Shown here piece after piece: positions 27,409 to 37,772 of a stretch of 64,000 nucleotides of DNA. Source of the DNA: Thiotrichaceae bacterium UBA4486. GTDB taxonomy: Bacteria > Pseudomonadota > Gammaproteobacteria > Eutrophobiales > Eutrophobiaceae. A program made the translations under genes and the position numbers. The stretch spans positions 121,581 to 185,580 of the forward strand of contig DGNS01000010.1 of NCBI GenBank assembly GCA_002389045.1, given 5' to 3'. The notes below the pieces were generated by a model. That model was given only the letters and a program-made list of their open reading frames with translations, was not told the DNA's origin and ran no database searches. Positions within the stretch are counted from its first letter, which is position 1, and every line of letters starts with the position of its first letter.

Positions 27409-30400
27409 TGACCGTCATTGTTTTTAGATTAAGAGCCAGATACTTTTTGCCCATAGTCTCTCCAAAATCGACAAGCAGCGATTTAGTCATTCCTCGATTT
27501 TCAACTTTCTCTATAGTTCCTATACCGAGCAGCCCGCAATCTACCTTCTTTCCTTCTTTATAACGGAGGGTTAGGTCCGCTGCTTCGTCAACAGCAACCT
27601 TCCGCCACTCACCGTCAAACATATATGAATCAACTTTCATCGCTGGACTCTGAATCGCATGAATACGAGCGCAGGCTTCGTCGAGCGCGTATTCAACAAC
27701 ATACAACCAGTACTTGTCACCATGATTCTGTGCTTCGCTAAATTGAAGGCGGGAGATGCTAACTCCCCTGTTTTTCCACTCCCCGCTTGTCCCCTTTACC
27801 TCAATGTACCTGTCAATCTCATCATGACCGATCCGCCGGCTGACGATGTCATAACCGGGATGTGTTTGTGCCATCTCCTCGGGGTCTCGTCCCCGTTCTT
27901 TCTCGTAGGCACAGGCAATTGCCCTGGATGCCACCTCGATAGAGAGCTTGTATTCCCGGTCCACCTCCGAACTCTCGCGATCCTGCTCACCGTCCGCTTC
28001 CCGTTGTTTCACATAAGAAATAAGTTTCCTGTCCCATGACTTCTTACTGGGATCCCTCCTCCGCGGCTTTCTCTTAGTCCCACCTGCCCCTCCCTGACTG
28101 TTGTCGCTAACCGCCTGCATTCTACCCCCGGTGCCGGCTTGCTCACCTTCCTGATCAGCGACACCCTGATCTGTTTGGCCTTCGATAACTGACTTGGCAG
28201 CTTCCCCCTTTTTTGTACCAGTTCCCAAACTTGTAGACCGCGAAGCACCATCTTCCGAGGGAATGCCTGTCTCGGCATCTGCCTCGTCGCCTTCTCCTAC
28301 CTCTTCCCCAATACCACCCAACTCCGGGGAGACCAGGTCTAACTCGCCGCCCTCCATACCTTCAGCTTCCAGAACAGGAATATTCGCTTCTGTCAGGAAC
28401 TCCTCCGCATCCACGACCGACATACCGATCATCTGGAAGAAGTTCATGCTTATCTGTGCAATATGTGCCGCTGGCTCCTCAGGCATCAGACGATGAAGTA
28501 TCACGGTAAATATATACAGCCACACACGTTCTCCCACAGGCCTGGATAACACCAACTTTTCCATAGATTCATCACAGAAGGCCTTTACAGATGTCGGCTC
28601 TGACGATACAGGTGCATCAGCTATAACTACCGACGCCACAATCCTTACTTCGTCATAACTCAACACTGAAATATTCTGAAGTACAGAGCCCAGCCTTCCG
28701 CGCGTTTCGACTGGCTTGTCGTGGAGCATACGGGCGAATACACCGCTTCTCTCCAACATCTTGTCTCGTATCTGTTCTTCTACCTGCTCGACCCCATCTA
28801 CGTACTCGAGATCAACGCTGGCCTTTCTCGTCAGTCGCTCTACCCCGAGTTCCGCGAAAAACGGCCACCATGCAGGATCTGGCTTGCATAGCATGGGTGA
28901 GAGTTCATCGCCGAAGTGTCCTGCGTGCCATTCACTGTCGTGAAGTAGAACTTCATCTGGGTGGCAGAGTAGTCCCGTGACACTAAGAATTGTCGGTGCC
29001 TGCTTAAGGCGTGAGAAGTCTTCCGTACTGATGCAATTATCCATGCCCCAGGACTGAACAAGCGCATCCATACAGCACTGGTAGATGGCATTGTCTTCGG
29101 GAGATATTTGGGCTTGACGAGGATAGTTTTCCTCGACAATATCAAGAACTATATCGATGTAGTCTTTCGGCTCCGGCTCCTTCTTGACACCGATTACCTC
29201 GAAAAGGTCTTTGTATTGGTCGAGTTCTCCAGGGACAGAAAAGGAATACTTACCGAGGCTCTGTGGGAAAAGGTAAAGTTGATTCGGACGAACATATCTC
29301 ACTTGGGCGTCAAGGTATATGCATGGCTTCCCGCGAAGCCTGGATAATTCACTATCCCCCTGCTTTGCACGCTCGTTGAGCACCTGATAAACAAGATTGC
29401 TGGCCGGCTCTTGATTGTCTACACAATGCAAAAGGTGATTCACAACCAGGTGTGTCTCGGCCGTCGTACTGATCGACAATGCCTTCAGGAGGTCACTATT
29501 CAACTTCTGTGTATTCTTGAAATCGAGAATATGCGCCTGTGATTGAAACGCCTGATATCTGAACGGCGCATAGGTCTCTTCCAGCATATACCAATTCTTA
29601 GTATCACCAATTACAGGAAGACAACGAACGGATACCAACCGGGTTAGTTCAGCTTCAATATCGTCATCGCCACTATTCTCTTCATAAACATTACAGAGTT
29701 CGTAGAACGCTGTTTCGCTGGCTTTCCTTGCCTTGGTGTCAGGGGAAAAAGACTCAGCAACTGCCAGTATTCTATCTACCAGATGGCGTACAATAGGGGA
29801 ATCCAGAAGACCCAGATTCACTATAAATGCATGGACGGATCGTTCGGATGGCAACCGTTTCTTGTCCACCCATAGTGATCTGTATTCACCGAGGAGGCCG
29901 GCCAGGTCGTCTGTGCGATAATAGAGCTGATTGGCCCGCTGCCAGCCACCATCGCCGGCCGGTACCAGTGGTGTTTTCTCCAGGAGAGAACGTATCTCAT
30001 CGTTGTCCAGTAGGCCGGCGTGGTCGGCAAGTGCTAAAATCAGGCGTCTGTAGGCAACAAGATCCTCTGGGCCTCCTCCACTAAAAAACTGAGGCACTAC
30101 AGTTCGGACATACGCCTCAATCGTCTGCCGTTTAACCTGAAGTTTCCGCTCGATGAATACCTTTGCGCCTGTAGATAAACACGACTGATCCAACAATTGA
30201 GCTTGACCTGTTGGGTCTTCAAAGTCACCAGGCAACAAGACATACTCCAGAGAAGACATGCCGTTACCCGTCCGCCAGATTGGCAGGGACCTCAACGTCT
30301 CATATGCTTCGTCATCATCTTCACCAGCCTCATCAAGCCTGCCAAGCAATGTATAGAAGACACGAAGTGTTTCCGGCTTATCGCCTATTACTTCTTCTAC

Positions 30401-32161
30401 ATCACTCTCACCATCATCCAGTTGTGCCTTGAGTTCACCCGCTGCGCGACCAATGTCGAAATGATCAATGAGCCCATAGAGTTTTGGATATGACGCCAGC
30501 TTGTCATTGGCAACCTTTAGAAATCTAAAGGAAGTAGCCAGGTTATCTCCGGTTTTCCCTACTGGCGGCCGGTAACATTGATCTATAGAAGCGACTCCCA
30601 GATCGGTACCAAGAACAAATGGGAGCCTCTTCAGTTGGCGTACTGATTGTTGCACAGCAGATGAAGGGGACTCCGTACCCGGTAGCAATTCCTCACCAAT
30701 TGCCCAGAGTGGCTGAAATAATGATTCCAATTGATCTGGCGTCGCTTTGTTATCCCCTGCATTTGGCAATGCCAATGACTCATTGGCAATAGCTACAAAG
30801 CGTTCTAGCGTTAGTTCCTTAACGCCCAGCTGGATCGCTGCATTACGATGCGGCCTAAGCGTTTCACTAATCAGCTCACCACCAATCTGATGAAATGCCG
30901 CAATTTCCTGCTCGGATAACGTCTTCCTGGGCAACAGCAGATCTGAAGGTGACCTATATTCCGCCTTCTCCGAATACCCTACCTCTGCCCCCTCGACGAT
31001 GGCTATTTTGAATGCCTCCCAGAATGCTTTTAGGGGCTCTGGATACCTTGACTTCTTATCCTGTGCAACAATCAGCGCTGCTGACAATAATTCCCATAAC
31101 TGCGCATGACCGAGCCGGTCTCGCAATCCCACTAGGTCATCTGCCAGTGCGTCTCCTGCCGTGCGAACCAGGAGCTCATTCCATGCCTGCTGGTGTTGAT
31201 GGCCTTCGAATATAATTGCCTTGCGGCTATCCTCCGGAAAAAAATCCGCGTTCAGATGGAATGGCAAACCGGTTTGCTGTCTTGTCGGCAAAAATGCATA
31301 CAGTAGCCCTTCGCCCAATGGCTCTGGATCCACACGGATAGCTACTGCGACCTCGGTCTTTCTGTTCAGCGGTTCCAGTTGTGGATATCTTTCATAAACG
31401 GGCCTGGTCTGAGAAGCAGCGTCTGCACGAACAATGAACCAGCGTTCTACTTTCCCCTTTGGCTCGAAGGAAACAATGAGTTCTGCGTCGTCTCCCCGAT
31501 CCAACTCCACCGTCAACAGCACCTCACCATTCCGCCGCAGCTCCGCTTTTTCCAAATGGCGCAAGAAAAGCAGGCTTTCATGCAGTACACTCCTACAGTC
31601 TTCCGCAACTTGTTGAATATGTTCCGGGCTAACGTGCGACACGCCGAGTGCCTGCCTTCCCGGCGAAGTCGGGTCAGTTGCCCAAGGGAGATAGAATGTT
31701 GTTCCGTTTTCTCCGGGATCAGGCTTTCGATAGCATTTACCTTCTTCCGGGACGAGCGTTAATCTGATACCTGCAGAATGAATCTCAGGATGGTCGGCAA
31801 TCTGGTAGGTCGATGAGAATCCAATTCCAAACCGGCCTATATTCTCGGAACGCGAAAGCTTTCCTCCACTCCCGAAATCTGAAATCCGGTGAAAATCACA
31901 GCTGTACCCCTCAGATGTTTGGTACGGACATGGTTTCTTGCCCAAATCACCACAATAGGTAAAGATCCCGCTATTCCATACAAGCAGCCCTTCCTCCTGA
32001 ATATCGAATATGATCTGTTTTGCCTTTGCATCATCGGCATTCTGAATAAGTTCAAGCGCCATCGTATCGAACCCCTGCAGGCCCTGCAGGTGTGAACGAA
32101 TGTTGCCCAATAAATTGGACGTGTAGTCACTGCTTTTACCCAGTACCGATGCCTGTCCCAT
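27377..32161 (-). CDS. Sacsin-like GHKL ATPase with C-terminal DUF3883 (NOV) domain
   Basis: This very large (1594-aa) protein has an HSP90/sacsin-type ATPase at its N-terminus: N-box ELIQNADDA (37-45) and lid/G2 motif GRFGIGFSSTY (109-119). The long middle region (about 250-1280) has no motif I recognise. A low-complexity Gly/Glu/Ser linker (about 1290-1420) follows. The C-terminal DUF3883/NO VEIN domain has DRYIEVKGTSG followed by LQFSEAQNHGDKYWLYVV, a PD-(D/E)xK-like core. Such ATPase-NOV fusions are frequent in defence islands; the ATPase probably acts as a conformational switch for the nuclease-like tail. It is the first gene of the operon, with a GGGGAA ribosome-binding site before the ATG at 32161. 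Confidence 0.82.
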   Translation of the reverse strand: MGQASVLGKSSDYTSNLLGNIRSHLQGLQGFDTMALELIQNADDAKAKQIIFDIQEEGLLVWNSGIFTYCGDLGKKPCPYQTSEGYSCDFHRISDFGSGGKLSRSENIGRFGIGFSSTYQIADHPEIHSAGIRLTLVPEEGKCYRKPDPGENGTTFYLPWATDPTSPGRQALGVSHVSPEHIQQVAEDCRSVLHESLLFLRHLEKAELRRNGEVLLTVELDRGDDAELIVSFEPKGKVERWFIVRADAASQTRPVYERYPQLEPLNRKTEVAVAIRVDPEPLGEGLLYAFLPTRQQTGLPFHLNADFFPEDSRKAIIFEGHQHQQAWNELLVRTAGDALADDLVGLRDRLGHAQLWELLSAALIVAQDKKSRYPEPLKAFWEAFKIAIVEGAEVGYSEKAEYRSPSDLLLPRKTLSEQEIAAFHQIGGELISETLRPHRNAAIQLGVKELTLERFVAIANESLALPNAGDNKATPDQLESLFQPLWAIGEELLPGTESPSSAVQQSVRQLKRLPFVLGTDLGVASIDQCYRPPVGKTGDNLATSFRFLKVANDKLASYPKLYGLIDHFDIGRAAGELKAQLDDGESDVEEVIGDKPETLRVFYTLLGRLDEAGEDDDEAYETLRSLPIWRTGNGMSSLEYVLLPGDFEDPTGQAQLLDQSCLSTGAKVFIERKLQVKRQTIEAYVRTVVPQFFSGGGPEDLVAYRRLILALADHAGLLDNDEIRSLLEKTPLVPAGDGGWQRANQLYYRTDDLAGLLGEYRSLWVDKKRLPSERSVHAFIVNLGLLDSPIVRHLVDRILAVAESFSPDTKARKASETAFYELCNVYEENSGDDDIEAELTRLVSVRCLPVIGDTKNWYMLEETYAPFRYQAFQSQAHILDFKNTQKLNSDLLKALSISTTAETHLVVNHLLHCVDNQEPASNLVYQVLNERAKQGDSELSRLRGKPCIYLDAQVRYVRPNQLYLFPQSLGKYSFSVPGELDQYKDLFEVIGVKKEPEPKDYIDIVLDIVEENYPRQAQISPEDNAIYQCCMDALVQSWGMDNCISTEDFSRLKQAPTILSVTGLLCHPDEVLLHDSEWHAGHFGDELSPMLCKPDPAWWPFFAELGVERLTRKASVDLEYVDGVEQVEEQIRDKMLERSGVFARMLHDKPVETRGRLGSVLQNISVLSYDEVRIVASVVIADAPVSSEPTSVKAFCDESMEKLVLSRPVGERVWLYIFTVILHRLMPEEPAAHIAQISMNFFQMIGMSVVDAEEFLTEANIPVLEAEGMEGGELDLVSPELGGIGEEVGEGDEADAETGIPSEDGASRSTSLGTGTKKGEAAKSVIEGQTDQGVADQEGEQAGTGGRMQAVSDNSQGGAGGTKRKPRRRDPSKKSWDRKLISYVKQREADGEQDRESSEVDREYKLSIEVASRAIACAYEKERGRDPEEMAQTHPGYDIVSRRIGHDEIDRYIEVKGTSGEWKNRGVSISRLQFSEAQNHGDKYWLYVVEYALDEACARIHAIQSPAMKVDSYMFDGEWRKVAVDEAADLTLRYKEGKKVDCGLLGIGTIEKVENRGMTKSLLVDFGETMGKKYLALNLKTMTVIEDDDGSDDP

Positions 32162-32309
32162 TAAGGTAATTCCCCCTGCTTAGCCTCCATGTATAATATT
32201 TTCTTGTGTCTTCTCATCGCTTACCTTGCCTCGCGCATCTAATGACTGTCGCATTTCTCGGTATGGTATTTTCTCGTCACCATTTCCGTATGAAAAATGG
32301 ACCTTTGTA
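32162..32309. promoter_or_regulatory. Spacer between the MADS-like and five-gene operons
   Basis: This is the only substantial gap (148 bp) in 30 kb of minus-strand defence genes. On the minus strand a TATTAT box (32193-32198) could be the -10 of the downstream five-gene operon, but no good -35 is seen. A small dyad, CCATTT/AAATGG (32280-32300), follows the MAD8 stop and lacks a T-run. The gap may therefore hold an internal promoter with incomplete termination. Confidence 0.3.
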
Positions 32310-35300
32310 CTAATCATTATTTACAGCCGTTTTGGTGCTGCCGCCATGCTGGGTAATGCGAGGGCGGCATTTGATTTTGACAGCACCACGCGTGAAGGAA
32401 TCGTCCGATGCCTTGCTCGACCATACATAGGCTTCTCCGGTTCCAAGGTGGCTCATCCTGTCGGAAGTCAGTTCTCCGAGAGCCGCATTAGCCTTCTGGA
32501 TATGTTTGAGCCATGCGGGCGAATTGAACTTGTGCATGATGATCTGCGAGGACAGCTCGATCAGAGACACGGGGACTGATGGAGGGTCCTGAGAAGCCAC
32601 CATGATGCTGGTCCCTTTGTGCCGCATTTCACGGACGACCTCAACCAGGCCGGAAACGAGATCATCGTTTTCGATGTACTTGTGGGCTTCATCGAAAACC
32701 ACCAGCTTGTTAAAGGCGCTTCCCTGGTAGGTCGCTTCCGAGAAGATCTGCAACATCACCACGAACAGACCGAGTGCTTCATCCTTTTCAGCAAGCTCAT
32801 CACGAAGGTCAACTATGATTAGGCGGCCTGGTCTTATCAAATCCTGAAGTCGTTGACGGTCATCGATATATTGTGCTGCAAACTCCAGTCGAATTAATGC
32901 TTGGCTTTTTAAGTGTTCCGATAACGATGAGTTCTCTATACCATTACGAAGTCCTTCAAGCGTCATGTTGTTCCGAAGACTCCGCATGATGAGATTTACC
33001 TGACGCAGGTACATACTTTGGTTGCCGACGGCTCCCATAAGGAATTTCCAGTGCGCCGCCTTGAGCTCAGAGGCAGAGAAAGCAATCGGCTTAACCTCGA
33101 TGTCAGGATACTCGGCCCTGCGATCGTCCACCTTGTTCGCAGGGGTAAGAATCAGCACATCATTCAGAGTTTCTGGGTTGGCTTTGTAACGCTCACGAAG
33201 GATGCGGATCTCCTCATCCACCGAGTTGGCATTGATCATCGAGGTAAACTCCGGCGCATAATCCTGCGTCGGGCTGTAATGGAAGATGACCGTAGCAAGC
33301 GGGCTTGGCAGCACATTGATATGCTGGAGTGGCATGGAGGCCATCTCGATGACCGTGCCTAGAGTGTAGCTTTTACCGCCACCTTGAACTCCAAAGAGAC
33401 TTATAGTATGAGTATGGTTGAGATCCAGCGCCACCTTTCTACCGGAGACCTCTCCGAGCAATCCGTACTGGGGCGAGTCGCCATTGACGCCAAGCATGAT
33501 GTCGTAGCCGGCCTCTGCTTGAGGTTCGGGCTCAGATGCCGGATGCCCTAGCGCTTCAGGTTCAGGTTCAACAGGCGCCTCTGGTTCGGCAGCCACGGCA
33601 GGCTGTTCGTCCTCCTTTTCCTCTTCTGAAGCAATGGAAGGCGGACGAGTTTTCTCGACAGGTTTCGCATGTTCTTCTGCCTTTTCATGAGCAGGCGCAG
33701 GTGCTTCTTCCGTGGCCGGAGGTGCTTGCGGGGCGATTGGTGCCTCCGGCTCATCGTCCCAGAACTCATCCACCGTCCAGGATGTTGACCGTAATCTCTT
33801 GGGTGCAATAAAGGCGGCCGTCTCGAGTTTCGGCACATTCGGAATGAGCTGCTCGCTAAGAAGATGCGCGGTCGGTTCTTCCTCACTCTCGACCGAAACA
33901 GGCTTACGGCAGTTTTCCAGCAAGGCGTGAATGAGATCCTTGCCTATGCGGTGGAATTCAATGCCCACCTCGTTGTCCGGAGCCTCGGTTCCTGACTTGT
34001 CGAAGTCGAAGATCAGAGCGCAACGCCTGAACTGAAGCGAGTAGCCCTGCTCGATGGATTCGAGTAACCCTCTCGCTTCCTGTGCAGCGGTAGCGTCAAA
34101 GATCCCATAGCGCAGAGAGCGGTTCAGATAGAAGCGTAGGATCTCCGCAAGCTCCCGGCTCTTCAGCAGTCTATCCGGCCGGTCCGGCTTTTTAATGGCC
34201 GGATCGAAGTGACGCTGGAGAATGCGTTCGCTCTGATTGATTTGAGCGGAAATCCGCTCCTTCAGTTGGTTGAAGGCCACAAAGTCGCCCACCTGTGAAT
34301 AGCATTTCACCTCGACCAAGTTGCAGGTGATCGTCCTGGCGTTCAGATCCAAGTCGAACAGCCCCAAGTCGGTGCGTTGCAGGCTGATGGCATCATCGAC
34401 ATCGTCTGATTCACCGCTTGAGCGGTAAAGGTCCGTGTGCGCATCCAAAGGCACAATAACTTGATTGCTCAACGCGCCCTGATATTCGAGATAAAGCCGC
34501 GCCAACGCCAGGCCAAGTGCTTCCGTCTGTTGCGTGCGTGCAGAAATCAACTTCAAGGCAAGCTGGCCGGAAAGTGAGCGCAGGTTTGCCAAAAGTTGAA
34601 CCGACTGTTCGCCGTCGGCGGACAAGCCATGCTCAAGCAGCACCGGCTTCAGCATCGCCTCCAGTTCATCGTGCGAACGCGAGGAGATGATCAGGTTATG
34701 TGTCGCCTGAGAGCTTGCGCCTGGAACATAATCAATCAGGTAATCAGGCCTGTTTTTGCGTCCGCCATGATCGAAGAACTCGATTCCCATGTTGCGGTCA
34801 ATAGTGAAGACCCAATCACTGATCTGGTGGACTTCGTAGATCAATTCACGTTGAGCCACATCCAGGCCAAGGGTCACAACGGGGACGGCTTTAAAGCTGG
34901 CACCAGACGCCGCGACCGCTGAGGTTGCAAAACACAGGTGACGGCCCAGGGACGACAGAAAATCGAAGCACGCAGCTTGGTTATCCGCACCGAGGGAGCG
35001 CCCGACAATCGGGCGCTTATTCCAGAAGGTGCCCGAATCATCATCAACGAATTCGGTGTAGAAGTCCTGTATCAGCCCATGCAACGGGGTTACCCCCATC
35101 GGTTTCTCGGCAATCGAGAGCTCCTCGGCGGGAAACACATCCAGGAGAACGCTGATGTGTGCGGGGAACTCCTTCGCATTTGTATGGAATTCACTCAGCG
35201 AGTGCTTCGCCAAGTTCAACTTGGAGAACAGATGGCTACCTGTTGAGGTTGCAAATGCATCGGCTGCCTCGTTCACCGTGGCTCCGGGACGGACCATCGA

Positions 35301-37772
35301 TTCAAGCGCCTCACCCAAAACCGGTGAATCGGGATCGGATGTAAAGAGGCGTATGTCATAGCGCAAGTCGGTATGCTCACGTTTTTGCTGGAGCGACAGC
35401 AGGGCATCCATGATCACCGATCCGGCCCCTGGATTGAAAATGTTCAGAGATAACTCCCTGACATACGGATGCTGGGAGAGATAGCGCTCGATCTTGTCTG
35501 CAATGACCTTCCCGGAAATGTCCGTTCCTGCAGCGGAGGGCTCAGCCAAGCCCAGGGCCGAACAGATTTCCGCCATCAGGCCGCGTGAGTTTTCCTCGGT
35601 TGTCGGGGCATAGAGCGCCCAGAATGCATTCAGGTTGTCGACCGGGGTGAAGATGCGGCCATCCTCGACAGGCACACCCACGGGATAGGCAGACGGCACA
35701 AGACCATCCAGCAACGCGGAACGAACATGAGGAATATGATCCTTTCCGCCTGCCTTGATCTTCTCGATCCAATCCTTGCCCAGAGTAACCCAACTGCTCA
35801 GCCACAAAGCGCGGAGCGGATGGGTTGGGGATACCAAGACAGCTTCCCTGTGCCTCCCACGGTAGTCGGTCAAAATGACGTGAATGGAGTCAACGGCCAA
35901 CACATTTCGGAGTGCTTGCAGGTGCTGTTGTCGCTCCGCACCGGAAGTTGTCTCAGCCTGACGGTTGAGGTTCCTTGCCAGGTCGAGGTAAGCCTCGGCA
36001 TACGCAAGGCATTCCCTCTCCGAGTCTCTGAACGAAAGTCCCTCCATGATCAGCTCGGCAGTGTCTTTACGCACTGCTGCGAAGAATTCTTCGCGAGCGG
36101 CCAGTAAGGAGGCCATTGCGGCGGAAGTTGGCAGTGTAAGTCCAACCTCGGAAGGCGGCTCAGCGGTATCCAGATTGATCTGCATTCTCCAGCCCGACGG
36201 ATGTTTTGGTTCTTTCAAAATACGCTGCTCAATGGTCTTGAGCATGCGCGAGAGTGGAATTTGCACAGCGCCTTCACGATCGAACTTCGCCAGCAAGGTT
36301 TCCTGACGAGAGGCCTTCTTCGAACGACCGCCTTCAGCCCAGGCGACCCCGCTGATGGCTATTTCATCCGGATCGCGCTCATCTCCCAGCGCGGTCAGTT
36401 GCAACCGGAAACGAGCGTGCTCCAGACTTTGCTCAATGGGTATGGCCCGTTGCGGTGGCTCTTCCTCAATGCTACCTCCGGGGAGGACGTAGAAAGGCTC
36501 ACTCTCATAGGAGTGTCTACCACCCTCGGAGCTGGAATCTGCTTCCAGAGGGATCGGATCGCCATCGGCAGTCCAAGGCAGAACGCGGATGAAATGCCAT
36601 CCTTCTTCGAATTCGATCTTGTTGAGCTTGGCAAGATTGGTCGTGCATTGCAGGCGATTCGGCGTCCAGGCTTTGACCTTCTTGGATTTTCTTACCGGAC
36701 CATCGTTCTGCGAAACGATCTGAACCGTAAAATGGTCTAGCCCGCTGACCTTGCCAGGGTGTGGACTGACCTCGAACACCACATTCATCTTGCGGCGGTC
36801 GTTGGGGACCAGAACCTGTTGTCCAATCAGGCCGGAGAGCTGGTCATCGGTCTCATCCTCCTGCACGACCGGCAAGTCGGTCTCCAGAACCGTCAGCAGG
36901 ACCTTGTCCAGGGAAAGCTCTTCCTGGAACGTCCATTTATCGAAAGAAATGCTCCACCAGCTCTTGTCAGTTGCAATGGGAGGCGTCCAGGATTCCGGCT
37001 CCTGGACATCGTATTTCTCAAAGTAAGTGAACAGGCGCGACTCCAAGGCCTTGTCGCTGAGTCCCAAATCGGCGATGCGGCCACGAACCGACTTGTGAGA
37101 GGTCATCAGGCTGCGGACGCTGCTGAGATTTCGGCGAATCTTGCCATTGACCATCCCGGGATCGGCAAAGAGTTTGAAGTCCGGAATCAAAGTCAACTCA
37201 TACAGGCTGGCCCCGAGGGTTTCTCCATCAATCCCGTTTTCGAGCGCAGTGAGTAGATACCACACGCGGGAAACATCGTCGGCAAACAGCCACTCCTCTT
37301 CGGTGAGGATACTCAAAAGATCACGCACATAACCGACCAGCGTTGCCGGGAGTCTATCAAGCAGCGAGTCGATAAGCTCCTCGTAGATACCGGTGAAGGT
37401 CAGCTCCTCGAAGGTCGCCACGCCGAAAGAATCCTCTGCGCTGGTACGGAGCGAAGTCGGTATGAAGACGAGCAAAGGCTGACGCAGCTCGCCGTTCGCG
37501 TCAGGATTACGAAGCTCAACCAGTTTGGTGGAGGTGACTCGGAAGAGTTGGCCCTCCTGGTCATGGCTGCCGAGAATAAAAATGTTTCCGTCGGGCCGTG
37601 TTCGGCGCAGTTCCTTGCAGACCGACTCCATTACGTCGTCATCGAGATCGGTAACCCGCATGCAGTGGCCTGGGCCACGATCACCCAGGATCGCTTCGAT
37701 ACGGGGGCGCAGTAGACCAGCAACCGCCGTGTTCAATTTATCCTGGGATAGCTTGGTGAACGCGTTACTCAT
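32310..37772 (-). CDS. mad8-like: MADS ATP-binding protein MAD8-like (HerA/FtsK-type ATPase)
   Basis: This 1820-aa protein is the last gene of the MADS-like operon. The C-terminal about 400 residues form an FtsK/HerA-type ATPase: Walker A FGVQGGGKSYT near residue 1460 and Walker B LVVFDEAHKYI near 1690. It is close in style to the DptH/DndH ATPase of phosphorothioation systems. A Pro/Glu/Ala-rich disordered linker (about 1330-1430) separates it from a large N-terminal region. That region includes a segment with NLVEVKCYSQVGDFVAFNQLKE, resembling a nuclease-fold (VEVKC) patch. It probably pumps or remodels DNA for the other subunits. Its ATG overlaps the MAD7 stop by four bases. Confidence 0.82.
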   Translation of the reverse strand: MSNAFTKLSQDKLNTAVAGLLRPRIEAILGDRGPGHCMRVTDLDDDVMESVCKELRRTRPDGNIFILGSHDQEGQLFRVTSTKLVELRNPDANGELRQPLLVFIPTSLRTSAEDSFGVATFEELTFTGIYEELIDSLLDRLPATLVGYVRDLLSILTEEEWLFADDVSRVWYLLTALENGIDGETLGASLYELTLIPDFKLFADPGMVNGKIRRNLSSVRSLMTSHKSVRGRIADLGLSDKALESRLFTYFEKYDVQEPESWTPPIATDKSWWSISFDKWTFQEELSLDKVLLTVLETDLPVVQEDETDDQLSGLIGQQVLVPNDRRKMNVVFEVSPHPGKVSGLDHFTVQIVSQNDGPVRKSKKVKAWTPNRLQCTTNLAKLNKIEFEEGWHFIRVLPWTADGDPIPLEADSSSEGGRHSYESEPFYVLPGGSIEEEPPQRAIPIEQSLEHARFRLQLTALGDERDPDEIAISGVAWAEGGRSKKASRQETLLAKFDREGAVQIPLSRMLKTIEQRILKEPKHPSGWRMQINLDTAEPPSEVGLTLPTSAAMASLLAAREEFFAAVRKDTAELIMEGLSFRDSERECLAYAEAYLDLARNLNRQAETTSGAERQQHLQALRNVLAVDSIHVILTDYRGRHREAVLVSPTHPLRALWLSSWVTLGKDWIEKIKAGGKDHIPHVRSALLDGLVPSAYPVGVPVEDGRIFTPVDNLNAFWALYAPTTEENSRGLMAEICSALGLAEPSAAGTDISGKVIADKIERYLSQHPYVRELSLNIFNPGAGSVIMDALLSLQQKREHTDLRYDIRLFTSDPDSPVLGEALESMVRPGATVNEAADAFATSTGSHLFSKLNLAKHSLSEFHTNAKEFPAHISVLLDVFPAEELSIAEKPMGVTPLHGLIQDFYTEFVDDDSGTFWNKRPIVGRSLGADNQAACFDFLSSLGRHLCFATSAVAASGASFKAVPVVTLGLDVAQRELIYEVHQISDWVFTIDRNMGIEFFDHGGRKNRPDYLIDYVPGASSQATHNLIISSRSHDELEAMLKPVLLEHGLSADGEQSVQLLANLRSLSGQLALKLISARTQQTEALGLALARLYLEYQGALSNQVIVPLDAHTDLYRSSGESDDVDDAISLQRTDLGLFDLDLNARTITCNLVEVKCYSQVGDFVAFNQLKERISAQINQSERILQRHFDPAIKKPDRPDRLLKSRELAEILRFYLNRSLRYGIFDATAAQEARGLLESIEQGYSLQFRRCALIFDFDKSGTEAPDNEVGIEFHRIGKDLIHALLENCRKPVSVESEEEPTAHLLSEQLIPNVPKLETAAFIAPKRLRSTSWTVDEFWDDEPEAPIAPQAPPATEEAPAPAHEKAEEHAKPVEKTRPPSIASEEEKEDEQPAVAAEPEAPVEPEPEALGHPASEPEPQAEAGYDIMLGVNGDSPQYGLLGEVSGRKVALDLNHTHTISLFGVQGGGKSYTLGTVIEMASMPLQHINVLPSPLATVIFHYSPTQDYAPEFTSMINANSVDEEIRILRERYKANPETLNDVLILTPANKVDDRRAEYPDIEVKPIAFSASELKAAHWKFLMGAVGNQSMYLRQVNLIMRSLRNNMTLEGLRNGIENSSLSEHLKSQALIRLEFAAQYIDDRQRLQDLIRPGRLIIVDLRDELAEKDEALGLFVVMLQIFSEATYQGSAFNKLVVFDEAHKYIENDDLVSGLVEVVREMRHKGTSIMVASQDPPSVPVSLIELSSQIIMHKFNSPAWLKHIQKANAALGELTSDRMSHLGTGEAYVWSSKASDDSFTRGAVKIKCRPRITQHGGSTKTAVNND

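Noticed and set aside
32310..37772. Phosphorothioation-dependent Dnd/Dpt restriction
   Set aside because: Only the ATPase resembles DptH; no DndBCDE or DptFG genes are present.
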